Positions 1-9,256 of a stretch of DNA of 64,000 nucleotides are shown here, in pieces (position 1 is the first letter of the stretch; each line of letters begins with the position of its first letter). Source of the stretch: Saprospiraceae bacterium (GTDB lineage Bacteria > Bacteroidota > Bacteroidia > Chitinophagales > Saprospiraceae); NCBI GenBank assembly GCA_016710115.1, contig JADJLN010000010.1, positions 137,235 through 201,234 of the forward strand, written 5' to 3'. Both the position numbers and the translations under genes were made by a program. The notes under the pieces are model-generated. The model did not search any database. It saw only the letters and a list, made by a program, of their open reading frames with translations, and was not told where the DNA came from.

Positions 1-240
1 TGAAGAATGCGAGAATCCACCCGGATTGATGACCACGCCCTGAAATCCGTCTTTCCTCGCCTGCTGCAACCAGTCGATCAGCTGACCTTCGTGGTTGCTT
101 TGCTGCCAGACCAGGGTGTGCTCCGCGAATTGTCGGTCCAGCCGGGTAGCTGCCTGTTCGAGCGATTGATCCCCGTAAATCTCCGGTTCGCGTTGGCCCA
201 CCAGATTCAGGTTGGGCCCGTTGAGAATGAGAATACGCAT
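1..240 (-). CDS. aroQ: Type II 3-dehydroquinate dehydratase, N-terminal part
   Basis: Converts 3-dehydroquinate to 3-dehydroshikimate, the third step of the shikimate pathway, in the cytoplasm. Read on the minus strand from the ATG at 240, the protein opens with MRILILNGPNLNLVGQREP, which is the signature start of the type II (dodecameric) enzyme. It continues with the family motifs SNHEGQLIDWLQQA and VVINPGGFSH. About 80 of the usual ~145 residues are present; the C-terminal part lies beyond the window edge. The start codon lies two bases after the recQ stop, so the two genes probably share a transcript and may be translationally coupled. The family assignment is secure from the motifs; only the missing end prevents checking that the gene is complete. 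Confidence 0.93.
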   Translation of the reverse strand, partial: MRILILNGPNLNLVGQREPEIYGDQSLEQAATRLDRQFAEHTLVWQQSNHEGQLIDWLQQARKDGFQGVVINPGGFSHSS

Positions 241-242
241 GA

Positions 243-2448
243 TCAGTTCGCCATTTCACTGAGGAATTTGATCCGGATCAGACGGATCTCCTCAATGGTA
301 ATATCATCGCCCTTCAATTCATGATAGGCAGTATCGATATCATCGGTTTCGGCTTCCATGAAATAGTTGAAGATATCCTCACGAACATATTCGTCCACTT
401 CATCCTCAATACAGTAGTCCAGATTGACCTTGGTCCCGGAGGTGACGATCGCATCGAGTTCTTCGAGCAGATCCTCCATGCTCAGTGAATTGGTGCGTGC
501 GATATCGTCGAGTGGCAGTTTGCGGTCGATCCCCTGGATGATGCCAACCTTCATTCGGGATTTGTCAGCGACCGTTTTGACGAGGATATCCGTCGGCCGT
601 TCGATCTCGTTGTCCCGGACATACTGGCTGATCATTTCGAGAAACGGTTTGGCATAGCGTTGTGCCTTGCCGATGCTGACCCCGGAGATCCGCGCCATGT
701 CTTCCATGGTGATGGGATAATGCGTGGCCATATCTTCGAGGGATGGGTCCTGGAAGATCACATAGGGAGGTACGCCCTGGCGTTTGGCTTCCACCCGTCG
801 GATGTCGCGCAGCATCTTGAGAAGGGTATCATCCAGAACGGAGGGTTTTGCCGCCGATTCCTCCCAGTCGCCTCCGCCTTCGGTATCGTAGCGGTGATTG
901 AGTGTGATCTTGAAGGAACCTCCTTTTTTCAGGAATGTGCGGCCTTCCGGGAACAATCGGAGAAGACCGTATTTTTCGATATCCTTGTAAATGAAGTTCT
1001 GAAGCAGGGCATTCCGCAAGATCGAATGCCAGTAGATCTCATCCTTTTCCTTGCCGGATCCGAACAGGGGATAATCCGTAAAGCCATAATCCATCATTTC
1101 CTTGGTTGGTCGGCCAATAATAAAGTCGATCATGGTTTTGATCCGGTAATTTTCCTTGGTTTCAAGGATGCACTGGAGAGCGATCTTAAGGTCGTCACCG
1201 GCTTCGATCTGTTCACGCGGGTGCTTGCAATTGTCGCACATTTTCTGACAATCGGTCTCCTCAAAATCCTCCCCGAAATAATGGAGGAGAAACTTGCGGC
1301 GACAGGAGCTGGTTTCGACATAACCGACCATTTCCTGCATCAGCTGTGACCCTAATTCCCGTTCTGCGACAGGTTTGTCGCGCAGGAATTTTTCCAGGCG
1401 GAGCATATCCTTGGGCGCGAAGAAGGCGACACATCGGCCATCCAGACCGTCCCGACCGGCACGGCCGGTTTCCTGATAGTAATTCTCGATGCTCTTGGGG
1501 ATATCGTAATGGATCACAAATCGGACATCCGGTTTGTCGATGCCCATGCCGAATGCGATGGTGGCGACGATCACATCGATATCTTCCATGAGGAAGGCAT
1601 CCTGGGTCTGGCTGCGCACCTTGGCATCCAGGCCGGCGTGATAGGGGGCGGCTTTGATGCTGTTGACCGTCAGGAACTGGGCGATCTCCTCGGCTGCTTT
1701 CCGGCTCTGGACATAGATAATGCCCGATTGGCCACGAATGCCGCTGATGATCTCGATGATCTGGCGCAGGGTTTGTTCTTTTCCCTTTTGGCCGGATTTC
1801 GTAAAAGAGGTTGTGTCGGTTGAACGAGGAGATGTAGGTATGGTTGTCATCCATATCCAGGTTCTTGATGATATCCGACCGTACCTTGGGTGTGGCGGTT
1901 GCCGTCAGGGCAATGATGGGGATCTTGTTGTCGATCTCTTCGATCATGTGGCGGATACGGCGGTATTCCGGGCGAAAGTCATGACCCCATTCGGAGATAC
2001 AGTGCGCTTCATCGACAGCGACAAATGAGATCTGGACTGATTTGAGGAATTCGATATTCTCCTCCTTGGTCAGGGTTTCGGGAGCGACATACAGCATTTT
2101 GGTCTTCCCGGCTTTGATGTCGGCTTTGACTTCCCGCATCTGGATCTTGGTGAGGGAAGAGTTGAGGAAGTGGGCGACTGTATTCTCCTGGCTGTAGCCC
2201 CGGATGGCGTCCACCTGATTCTTCATCAGGGCGATCAGGGGACTGATGATAATAGCGGTTCCCTCGATCATCAACGCAGGCAGTTGATAACAGAGCGACT
2301 TGCCCCCGCCTGTCGGCATGATGACAAATGTATCATTGCCATCCAGAAGATTGCGAATGATCGCTTCCTGTTCTCCTTTGAACTGATCAAAACCGAAATG
2401 ATGCTGTAGTGCATCCTGAAGAGTATCCTGAGTTGTTAAGGTGGGCAT
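243..2448 (-). CDS. recQ: ATP-dependent DNA helicase RecQ (one frameshift)
   Basis: A 3'-5' superfamily 2 DNA helicase acting in recombination and replication-fork repair. From the ATG at 2448 the first frame carries the Walker A motif MPTGGGKSLCYQLPAL and the DEAH box DEAHCISEWGHDFRPEYR. The second frame carries helicase motifs V-VI (YQETGRAGRDG), the zinc-binding cysteines of the RQC region and an HRDC-like C-terminus. The two frames join within about 1779-1789, where one extra base in an A/G run (reading AAAAGGGAAAAG on the coding strand) shifts the frame after the YEIRPK segment. Removing it restores a ~735-residue protein, the usual length in Bacteroidota. A sequencing error is the simplest explanation; a real loss of function cannot be excluded. 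aroQ follows immediately downstream, and kdsD is divergent. Confidence 0.9.
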
Positions 2449-2618
2449 TCCAATGAATTAAACTGTATTTTTAAGCCTCATCCAAGCGACGGGAGACAGT
2501 AGTCCAATATAAGCAAAAGGCCTTATTCTAACAGCATTTCTGAAGAATTAGTTATACACATTGTCAAAAAAGTGAAAGAAAATCACCTCTTCTGAAACGG
2601 GGGACCAAATTTAGGGGA

Positions 2619-3590
2619 ATGAAGGAAAAAATGAAAGGGAGAATTCTCGAAATCGGACAAAAAACACTCGATATTGAAGCACGTGCACTGGTCGCTCTCA
2701 AGGACAGTTTGAATGATGATTTTGTGCGGGCCGTCGAGATGATCCTCGACCTCTCCGGGCGACTGGTCGTCACCGGCATCGGCAAGAGTGCGATCGTAGG
2801 CCAGAAGATCGTGGCGACGCTCAATTCAACCGGCACGCCCGCGCTGTTCATGCATGCTGCAGATGCCATTCATGGCGATCTGGGGATGATCCGGCCGGAT
2901 GATGCGGTGCTTTGTCTGTCCAAGAGTGGCGAGACCCCGGAGATCAAGGTGTTACTGCCCTTGCTGAAGCATCGTATCGTGGCCCTGATCGGCATGGTGA
3001 GCAAGCCGGAGAGCTACCTGGCCAGGCAGGCCGACCTGATGTTGCTCACCCCGGTCGACCAGGAGGCGGACCCCAACAACCTCGCCCCGACCACCAGCAC
3101 CACTTCCCAGATGGCCCTGGGGGATGCCCTGGCCACCGCCCTGCTGGACCAGCGAGGTTTCTCCTCTCATGATTTCGCCCGGTTTCATCCGGGGGGATCA
3201 CTGGGCAAGCAACTCTATCTGCGGGTGTCCGACCTCTATCCCGCTAATGAAAAGCCCGAAGTGAGCACGTCGAGTACCATCCGGGAGACCATCCTGGAAA
3301 TGACCTCCAAGCGATTGGGAGCTGCCGTCGTAGTGGAAGAGGGTCGCCTGGTGGGAATCATCACGGATGGCGACCTGCGCCGTATGCTGGAAAAGGAGCA
3401 GGAGACCAAACATCTGCACGCCGCCCAGATCATGACGCCCAACCCGAAAACCATCCAGTCGGATGATCTGGCTGTCCACGCTCTGGAGGTGATGCGGGCC
3501 AATAACATCACCCAGATCCCGGTCTGTACAGGTGATGTATATGTCGGTATGATCCATCTTCATGATCTGATCCGGGAGGGGATCATTTAG
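2619..3590 (+). CDS. kdsD: D-arabinose 5-phosphate isomerase (KpsF/KdsD/GutQ family)
   Basis: Interconverts ribulose 5-phosphate and arabinose 5-phosphate, the first committed step toward KDO for the lipopolysaccharide core. The 323-residue protein has the expected order. An N-terminal SIS sugar-phosphate isomerase domain (about residues 30-200) shows VTGIGKSAIVGQK, MHAADAIHGDLG and LSKSGETPEIK. Two CBS domains follow (about 205-323), with GIITDGDLRR and the last CBS ending near the C-terminus. ATGs occur at 2619 and 2631; the family usually begins close to the second, so a four-residue uncertainty remains. The gene is divergent from recQ across a 170-base gap that must hold both promoters. 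Together with lpxH at 7863 it indicates a lipid A/KDO-bearing outer membrane. Confidence 0.93.
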   Translation: MKEKMKGRILEIGQKTLDIEARALVALKDSLNDDFVRAVEMILDLSGRLVVTGIGKSAIVGQKIVATLNSTGTPALFMHAADAIHGDLGMIRPDDAVLCLSKSGETPEIKVLLPLLKHRIVALIGMVSKPESYLARQADLMLLTPVDQEADPNNLAPTTSTTSQMALGDALATALLDQRGFSSHDFARFHPGGSLGKQLYLRVSDLYPANEKPEVSTSSTIRETILEMTSKRLGAAVVVEEGRLVGIITDGDLRRMLEKEQETKHLHAAQIMTPNPKTIQSDDLAVHALEVMRANNITQIPVCTGDVYVGMIHLHDLIREGII

Positions 3591-3600
3591 GTCTGCTGCG

Positions 3601-3720
3601 TCGGTCAGCCGGGGGATTCCATCGTGGTGTTTTGAGTTGAGGAGTGAAGGAGGGGAGGAGTTGAGGAGGGGGTTATGAGTTGGGAGGTTATGAGGTTATG
3701 AGGAGGGAGGAATGCGAAAC
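3601..3720 (+). repeat. Degenerate GGTTATGAG / GAGGAGTTGAGG tract
   Basis: Purine-rich simple repeats downstream of kdsD, with words such as gaggttatgagg and gaggagttgaggagg. The same words occur on this strand at 20141-20215 and in reverse complement at about 6025, 6361, 20733 and 28785. No coding potential was seen. Confidence 0.75.
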
Positions 3721-3809
3721 CATGAAAATGACCGTTCATCCGGAGACGGATGTAGCCCGGGGTTTTCACTCTGGGGGGAAGGCATTCACCCAGTTGTATA
3801 GTCCATCAA

Positions 3810-3844
3810 CCCCATCAGGAAAAATGGGGGCCTACTTTTTTTTC
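3810..3844 (+). terminator. Possible intrinsic terminator (weak)
   Basis: CCCCAT (3810-3815) can pair with ATGGGG (3824-3829) and is followed after six bases by a run of nine T (3836-3844) on the plus strand. It overlaps the very end of the minus-strand gene at 3832. It could stop read-through from the plus-strand side. The pairing is short and the T run is offset, so the call is tentative. Confidence 0.3.
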
Positions 3845-5385
3845 TTCCGGCTTTTTTGATCTGCAGGATGGTCCAGTTCAAGATCCAGATCCATGTCTTC
3901 ACCTTCCAGATTGCTACCGCGCATGCGAAGGGTGGCCCCTTGTCGGTAACGCAAGGCAGTTTTGGCTTCGCGGATGAGCGAGTCCTCCAAATAGAGTGCG
4001 CCATGATCCATGATGCGAAGAGATTCCCATGGTTGGCCGCAGCCTTGAAATTCGGTGCGGATCAGGGATATGGAACCTTCGGATGGAATGACCAGTTGGG
4101 AACCCCATCTTACCCGGATCAGACAATCCGTAAATTGATAGGATGTGGCATTGAGGAAAAAGTCGCCATTGATAAAGATCTCTTTTCCCTGGATGGAGTC
4201 TGCCGGGAGGAGATTTTTTACAATGGCATTGGTGAGACTCAGGGTGGAGTCGGGGATGTAGATGATCGGAGAGGGGTCGGGTTGTTTGATCTCTACTCGG
4301 AAGGGCCATCGCTCGCCCGTTTTTTGTCCAAAAACGAAGAGGCTGCGCATGGGGCAATCGGACAAACTTCGCCAGGTAAACATGGTGGAAATGACGGTTG
4401 GTTTCTGAGGTGTACCTGGTGGAATATCGATGTTTAAACGGATCCCGCCATCGTTGAGCAGACTGTCACATCCCGGACAATCGATCACCGCCAGCTTGTC
4501 ATCCGGGTAGATTACGACTGGATAGTCCATGATATTGACCGGATATGGATTTCGAAAAGTCAGCGTCCAGGTCAGTGTTTCCCCGAATTTATGCTGGGTC
4601 GTTGGAGCCGCAATTTCGGAGGGAATGGGCAGAGGTTGGACCTGGATATCATCAATCCCCAGATAGGGCAGGCCGTTGGTGGTATCTACTGGTCCTGCGG
4701 AGAAAATGATCCATTTGATCGTGTCGGATGCGAGGAGGAACTCCTTAAAAGGAATCCAGTTTAAAGGCAGTGTATCTGATTGGAGGATGGTCTTCGGTTG
4801 AAATGAACGGTTTCCCTTACAGTCGCTTATGGTCCCATCTTCCAGGCTGTTCAGGGAACCGCGACAGGGTTCAGTTGCACTCACAGAAACCCGGATGGTG
4901 GGCCGTGGACAAAATGGGCTCATCGCTCTGGCTGCAAAAAACACCCGGTACGGTTGGCCGGGAAGAACAGGGGAGGTCAGTTGATAGACCAGGGCCTCGT
5001 TGATCTGGGGTTCCCGGATCAAACAGGCATAGCGATCTCCAGAATAAGCAGGTGGGACGGGCGGTTCCTGGCGCATCCGGCAACAAGCATAATGCAGGGG
5101 GAGGAAGGGCAAAAAATACCGATCCTTGAGACAGCCAAATTCATCCCAATACCATTGACCACCTGTTGAGTCCATTTGGAATACAACCAGGTCGGGAGAG
5201 TTGTTGTGGCCTTCGGTTTCAAATTGATACGGGAGATAGATGGCCTCATCCAGGCAGGGTTGATCAAAATTTCCGTCAATGACCAAATTGATCAACGAAT
5301 CTTTTTGGAGCATCAGCTGGCCTGATGCAGTGAAGCAATAAAGACAGAACAAGATCAATGTCAGACTGAAGTATTTCTGATTCAT
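3832..5385 (-). CDS. Secreted protein of unknown function
   Basis: I do not recognise a named family. The 517-residue product begins with a clear signal peptide (lysine at position 4, hydrophobic stretch LTLILFCLYCF, then TASGQ), so it is exported. The next ~250 residues contain many cysteines and aromatic residues and the phrase YLGIDDIQVQPLP. That phrase resembles the jelly-roll domains of Bacteroidota surface proteins that follow text such as 'GNFDQP' near the N-terminus. The C-terminal ~120 residues (FINGDFFLNATSYQF onward) look like short beta-strands of a right-handed parallel beta-helix. No T9SS sorting domain is visible; the protein ends in a lysine-rich tail (KSRKKKK) at an A-rich run, so a frameshift that removed the true C-terminus is possible. 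It stands alone between repeats. Confidence 0.7.
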   Translation of the reverse strand: MNQKYFSLTLILFCLYCFTASGQLMLQKDSLINLVIDGNFDQPCLDEAIYLPYQFETEGHNNSPDLVVFQMDSTGGQWYWDEFGCLKDRYFLPFLPLHYACCRMRQEPPVPPAYSGDRYACLIREPQINEALVYQLTSPVLPGQPYRVFFAARAMSPFCPRPTIRVSVSATEPCRGSLNSLEDGTISDCKGNRSFQPKTILQSDTLPLNWIPFKEFLLASDTIKWIIFSAGPVDTTNGLPYLGIDDIQVQPLPIPSEIAAPTTQHKFGETLTWTLTFRNPYPVNIMDYPVVIYPDDKLAVIDCPGCDSLLNDGGIRLNIDIPPGTPQKPTVISTMFTWRSLSDCPMRSLFVFGQKTGERWPFRVEIKQPDPSPIIYIPDSTLSLTNAIVKNLLPADSIQGKEIFINGDFFLNATSYQFTDCLIRVRWGSQLVIPSEGSISLIRTEFQGCGQPWESLRIMDHGALYLEDSLIREAKTALRYRQGATLRMRGSNLEGEDMDLDLELDHPADQKSRKKKK

Positions 5386-5553
5386 CTCCGGGCGTTTTCA
5401 TCGATATTCGTTGAAATGAATGAAAGGGACAATGATAGTCTGCCTGATTGTCGGGGATAGACCAAAATAATGGGGAATGACCAGGGGATTGTTTTGTCAT
5501 CATTTTTGCGGTGCCCGGCAAAAATGCCGCCAAAACGGAGTGTGCGTGACTCA

Positions 5554-5605
5554 ATAACCCCGGGTTTCACCCGGGGCTATTGATGTTGGACCCCTCCAGG
5601 GTCCT
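5554..5605. repeat. REP-like double hairpin, CCCGGGT core
   Basis: ACCCCGGGT, three bases, then ACCCGGGGC gives a nine-base stem with a tight loop (about 5558-5578), flanked by AATA and TAT. A second hairpin follows, GGACCC-ctcca-GGGTCC (about 5588-5604). The same two-hairpin design recurs at about 60705-60800 and 60935-61022. It has the build of a repetitive extragenic palindrome. No partner transposase is seen in this window. Confidence 0.7.
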
Positions 5606-5639
5606 TCAACTTTGAATCTAAAGAATCCGCCAACTGGCA

Positions 5640-6470
5640 TCGAGCACTCGAGGAGGAACCAGAAATCAGGAATGCCTGCCCGATGTGGCCCGAGGAATGA
5701 AAAATAAGGAAGGCGGAAAGCGGAAGTGGGAAGGCGAAAGGTGTGGAGAGTAGAGAGTGGAGTGTGGAGAGACGAAGATCTGTAATCCATTAGAGCATCT
5801 CGCTTCGTGCAGAAGGCCCTTAGGTTTGCAAAGAGGAAGTGGGAAATCAGAAGGCGGAAGTCGAAAAGCGAATTGCGAAAAACGGCCAGGAACTAGGAAC
5901 CAGGAATGAGGAATCAGGAACGAGGAATCAGGAACGAGGAATCAGGAATGCTTGCCCGATGTGGCGGGTGGAATGAAGGGACGCAGAGACGGAGGGATGC
6001 AGAGATTTTTCTCCCTATCCTCTCATAACCTCCAAACTCATAACCTCCAAACTCATGAATCAGGAATCAGGAATCGGAATCAGGAACGAGGAATCAGGAA
6101 CGAGGAATCAGGAATGCTTGCCCGATGTAGTGGGTGGAATACAGGGACGAAGAGACTCAGGGACGGAGGAACAAGAATTACTCTACCTCCCCCGGTTTGG
6201 CGCACATGAAGGTATTCTCCATAGAATGATTATGTCGCCAAACCACCCCCTCAAGAACACATTTGTTTCCGGATCCAGATGGATTATAGGAGGGGGACAT
6301 GGATCGTTTCCACGGAAGGCGGAAAAAATCAGGAATGAGGAACTATTCTCCATTTTCCCTCATAACCTCCAAACTCATAACCTCCAAACTCATAACCTCC
6401 AAACTCAGGAATCAGGAATGAGGAATCAGGAATGCAAGAACCTTGCCTCCGGCAAGCCGGCAGGAACACT
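5640..6470. repeat. Heptamer-word repeats (AGGAATC/AGGAATG/AGGAACG)
   Basis: This non-coding stretch is built of short words. Runs of aggaatc, aggaatg and aggaacg with period seven occur near 5890-5955, 6055-6120 and 6405-6440. Octamer runs of the type cataacct/ccaaactc lie near 6025-6055 and 6361-6410. Long open frames here are artefacts of the repeats. No gene, RNA or promoter could be supported between 5386 and 6516 apart from the hairpin at 5554. Confidence 0.8.
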
Positions 6471-6516
6471 TTTCAGATCTTGGTTGTTTCTTTGCCATTG
6501 ATCTAAACCTGTCTGA

Positions 6517-7203
6517 ATGATCTTTCCCATTGGCGATGACCAGGTGCATGGCGGTGACCGGCCGATTTTCAGCTATACACTGATTGCGGCTAACATCGTC
6601 GTCTTTGTGGCGATGTTGATGATGATCCCTCCGGAAGAGATCAACGGGTTTTACATGACCTATGGATCCATTCCCGGTGAAATCGTTCGGGGGCAGGATT
6701 GGTGGACGTTGGGATCGAGTATGTTTCTCCATGGGGGCATGATGCACCTGATCGGCAACATGCTGTTTCTCTGGGTCTTTGCAGACAATATCGAAGCGAC
6801 GATCGGACCCTGGCGGTTTCTGGTGTTTTATCTTCTGGGTGGACTGATTGCCGGTGTGGCGCACACGCTGTTCAACCCGGAGAGCATTGTACCGGCAGTC
6901 GGGGCCAGTGGCGCCATCTCTGCAGTTTTAGGCGCCTATCTGGTGATGTTTCCGGGCTCCCGGATCAAGGTCCTGATTCTGATCTTTTTTACCTCGGCTT
7001 CTGTTCCGGCCTTCCTGTTTCTCGGTTTCTGGATCGTCCAGCAGATGATTTCCGGCGTGGGTTCAATCAGCACGGTCGATCTGGATACCGTCGGTGTAGC
7101 CTTGTGGGCTCATATTTGTGGATTTGTCTTCGGATTCCTCGCCGGGTTTTATTTTCGCACCCTGTTGAAACGGCGCGCCAGTGAAGTGGACCTTCTGGTC
7201 TGA
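6517..7203 (+). CDS. Rhomboid-family intramembrane serine protease
   Basis: A multi-pass inner-membrane protease that cleaves transmembrane substrates. The 228-residue protein shows the full rhomboid core: HGGMMHLIGNM (His72, His77, Asn81 around the membrane loop), the catalytic serine in GASGAISAVLG (Ser131) and the catalytic histidine in AHICGFVFGF (His199). About six hydrophobic segments are visible, the usual six-helix bacterial core without a cytosolic extension. The ATG at 6517 is followed by the family-typical MIFPIGDD start. It lies upstream of frr on the same strand with an 83-base gap that includes a candidate promoter, so the two may be transcribed separately. The substrate is unknown. 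Confidence 0.92.
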   Translation: MIFPIGDDQVHGGDRPIFSYTLIAANIVVFVAMLMMIPPEEINGFYMTYGSIPGEIVRGQDWWTLGSSMFLHGGMMHLIGNMLFLWVFADNIEATIGPWRFLVFYLLGGLIAGVAHTLFNPESIVPAVGASGAISAVLGAYLVMFPGSRIKVLILIFFTSASVPAFLFLGFWIVQQMISGVGSISTVDLDTVGVALWAHICGFVFGFLAGFYFRTLLKRRASEVDLLV

Positions 7204-7260
7204 CAAGATCGGTGAACCACCACTTGCCATCCACCGTTTTCTGGAATAACACCAAGCACC

Positions 7261-7269
7261 TATCTTTAC
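7261..7269 (+). promoter_or_regulatory. Candidate -7 promoter box for frr
   Basis: TATCTTTAC matches the Bacteroidota -7 consensus TAnnTTTG except for the last base and lies 17 bases before the frr ATG at 7287. The same kind of box stands before several other genes in the window. No clear -33 TTTG was found at the right spacing. Confidence 0.45.
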
Positions 7270-7286
7270 CCGCTAAACACAGTACC

Positions 7287-7853
7287 ATGACACAAGAGGA
7301 AATGGAACAACATTTCAAAGCAGCCCATGAAGAAATGAAGCATGCTATTGAACACTTGATTCATGAATTAGGGAAGATTCGTACAGGAAAAGCGTCTACC
7401 TCCATGGTCAGTGAAATCCTGGTGCCCTATTATGGATCGCCTACACCGATGAACCAGGTCGCCAATATCACGACTTCGGATGCCCGGACCATAGCCATTC
7501 AACCATGGGAGAAATCAATGATTGGTACAATCGAGAAGGCTATTTTCGAAGCCAATCTGGGCATCACGCCAATGAACAATGGCGAACAGATCATCCTGGG
7601 TATCCCGCCATTGACCGAAGAGCGACGGAAGGATCTGGTCAAACAGGCCAAACATCTGGGGGAAGAGGCCAAGATCAGCATCCGGTCAACCCGGCACAAA
7701 CTGATGGACACCATAAAAAAAGCAGTAAAGGACCATTATCCCGAGGATTTGGGCAAACGCCGCGAAACGCAGGTGCAGGATATGGTCAATGAATATTCGG
7801 CCAAGGCAGACCATGCAGTAGAAGTGAAGGATGCAGACATCATGACAGTCTGA
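7287..7853 (+). CDS. frr: Ribosome recycling factor
   Basis: Splits post-termination ribosomes together with EF-G so that subunits can be reused. From the ATG at 7287 the protein is 188 residues, close to the family norm of 185. It contains the conserved LGKIRTGKASTSMV near the N-terminus, PWEKSMIGTIEKAI in the middle and LGKRRETQVQDMVNEY near the end. A longer open frame upstream (from 7212) would add 25 residues with no family counterpart, and a promoter-like box sits inside that extension, so 7287 is preferred. The gene is convergent with lpxH, with only nine bases between their stops. Confidence 0.96.
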   Translation: MTQEEMEQHFKAAHEEMKHAIEHLIHELGKIRTGKASTSMVSEILVPYYGSPTPMNQVANITTSDARTIAIQPWEKSMIGTIEKAIFEANLGITPMNNGEQIILGIPPLTEERRKDLVKQAKHLGEEAKISIRSTRHKLMDTIKKAVKDHYPEDLGKRRETQVQDMVNEYSAKADHAVEVKDADIMTV

Positions 7854-7862
7854 ACCTCGCCA

Positions 7863-8642
7863 TCACCCGTTGATCTCAGGATTGGCCGGATGGCCAGCCG
7901 GGTTCTCAAAAAACCGGAGGTGGAGTTCATGCCCGTCAAATTCGGCATAGGAGCAATAGTGCAGCCAGTCACCCAGATTGACATACCGTGATCGTCCATT
8001 GGACAGGGTAATATCCAGGGGGAGGTGTCGGTGCCCGAAAATAAAATAGTCGATCTGCTTGTCCTTCAGGGTGTCTTCGCAATAATGCACCAGCCATTCC
8101 TTTTCCTTGCCCAGGTAGGATTCATCACCACGGGTCACCTCCCGGCTCTGTCCGGAAAAGAAACGCATCAAACGGATACCCAGATTAGGGTGCAGCCGGG
8201 CAAACAGCCATTGGCAGACCGGGTGCGCAAAGACCTTTTTGATGAACTTGTAGCCGTGGTCGCCCGGTCCCAACCCGTCGCCGTGACCGATCAGGATGGT
8301 TTTACCATTGAATTCCCGCAGAATGGGCTCCCGGAGGACAGGGATACCGAGTTCGGTTTCAAAGTACCCGAACATCCACATATCATGATTGCCGGTAAAA
8401 AAGGTAACTGGCAAGCCACGGTCACGCAGCTCTGCCAGTTTTCCCAACAAACGCAAATAGCCTTTTGGAACAACCGTCCGGTATTCAAACCAGTAGTCGA
8501 ACACATCGCCGACAATATAGATCGCTTCCGCATCACCGGAAATCTGATCCAGCCAGCGAACGATCTTCTTTTCGCGCTCCTGACTGCTGGTTGCCCCGGC
8601 GACTCCCAAATGAAAATCGGATGCGAAATAGATCTTTTTCAT
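7863..8642 (-). CDS. lpxH: UDP-2,3-diacylglucosamine diphosphatase
   Basis: Hydrolyses UDP-2,3-diacylglucosamine to lipid X and UMP at the inner membrane surface, the fourth step of lipid A synthesis. The 259-residue protein is a calcineurin-like metallophosphoesterase with all expected metal-binding motifs: SDFHLG (Asp9, His11), VGDVFDYWFEY, FTGNHDMWMFGYF, IGHGDGLGPGDHGYK and FGHRHLP near the C-terminus. The GDVFDYWFEY and GHGDGLGPGD phrases are typical of the Bacteroidota LpxH branch. A TACCTTTACC box lies 12 bases upstream of the ATG. It is convergent with frr. Confidence 0.94.
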   Translation of the reverse strand: MKKIYFASDFHLGVAGATSSQEREKKIVRWLDQISGDAEAIYIVGDVFDYWFEYRTVVPKGYLRLLGKLAELRDRGLPVTFFTGNHDMWMFGYFETELGIPVLREPILREFNGKTILIGHGDGLGPGDHGYKFIKKVFAHPVCQWLFARLHPNLGIRLMRFFSGQSREVTRGDESYLGKEKEWLVHYCEDTLKDKQIDYFIFGHRHLPLDITLSNGRSRYVNLGDWLHYCSYAEFDGHELHLRFFENPAGHPANPEING

Positions 8643-8655
8643 ACCTGGCCGTCCG

Positions 8656-8664
8656 GTAAAGGTA
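8656..8664 (-). promoter_or_regulatory. Candidate -7 promoter box for lpxH
   Basis: On the minus strand TACCTTTAC (then C) matches TAnnTTTG in seven of eight places and ends about 13 bases before the lpxH ATG at 8642. It lies just downstream of the neighbouring nbaC stop at 8672. Confidence 0.45.
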
Positions 8665-8671
8665 CATCAGA

Positions 8672-9202
8672 TCACCCGACAAAACGGGGATCAGCGGCCA
8701 TCACTTCACCGCAATGCGAACAGGTTCGCATCTCATCACTGCCATAATATTCCCGAAACCGGGGAAGAAAGTCCTTTTCGATATTGTCGAGATGGAAGTA
8801 GGATTCGTGCAGTTTTTCATTGCAGTTGTCGCAGAACCAGAGCAACCCGTCGGTGTCCTTCTGCTGACGCTTGCATTCAATCACCAGACCGATACTCCCT
8901 TCGGAGCGCATCGGTGAATGCGGCACCCGGGCTGGGAGGAGGAACATTTCTCCCTGCCGGATCGGAATATCAACTGCCTTTCCATCTTCCTGGATACGCA
9001 CATTGATATCCCCTTCGATCTGGTAAAACAGTTCTTCGGTTTCGTTGTAATGGTAATCCTTCCGGGCATTGGGTCCGGCGACGATCATGACGATATAGTC
9101 GCCGGCATCATGATACAGGTTGCGGTTACCAACGGGGGGTTTGAGTTCGTGTCGATGTTCATCGATCCAGGCTTGCAGGTTGAATGGTCTGCGGATTGCC
9201 AT
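8672..9202 (-). CDS. nbaC: 3-hydroxyanthranilate 3,4-dioxygenase
   Basis: Opens the ring of 3-hydroxyanthranilate to 2-amino-3-carboxymuconate semialdehyde (ACMS) in the kynurenine pathway. The 176-residue cupin keeps the iron ligands His51, Glu57 and His95, at the same numbering as characterised bacterial enzymes, within YHYNETEELFYQIEGD and LLPARVPHSPMRS. The C-terminal rubredoxin-like metal site has two CxxC pairs (Cys124/127 and Cys161/164), as in the bacterial form. Its product is the substrate of the ACMS decarboxylase encoded at 20802, so the pathway genes are dispersed over 13 kb. It is divergent from the SDR gene at 9257 across 54 bases. Confidence 0.95.
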   Translation of the reverse strand: MAIRRPFNLQAWIDEHRHELKPPVGNRNLYHDAGDYIVMIVAGPNARKDYHYNETEELFYQIEGDINVRIQEDGKAVDIPIRQGEMFLLPARVPHSPMRSEGSIGLVIECKRQQKDTDGLLWFCDNCNEKLHESYFHLDNIEKDFLPRFREYYGSDEMRTCSHCGEVMAADPRFVG

Positions 9203-9256
9203 AAGCCAGTCAGGTTTAGCGATATTTACCGGTAAGATAGAAAAAATCGAGTACGC

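Noticed and set aside
660..1349. A long open frame (229 codons) on the plus strand
   Set aside because: Antisense shadow of recQ; no domain, and conserved RecQ motifs are on the other strand.
1771..1790. Programmed frameshift in recQ at AAAAGGGAAAAG
   Set aside because: recQ is not known to use one, and many other genes here show the same kind of single-base break without slippery sites.
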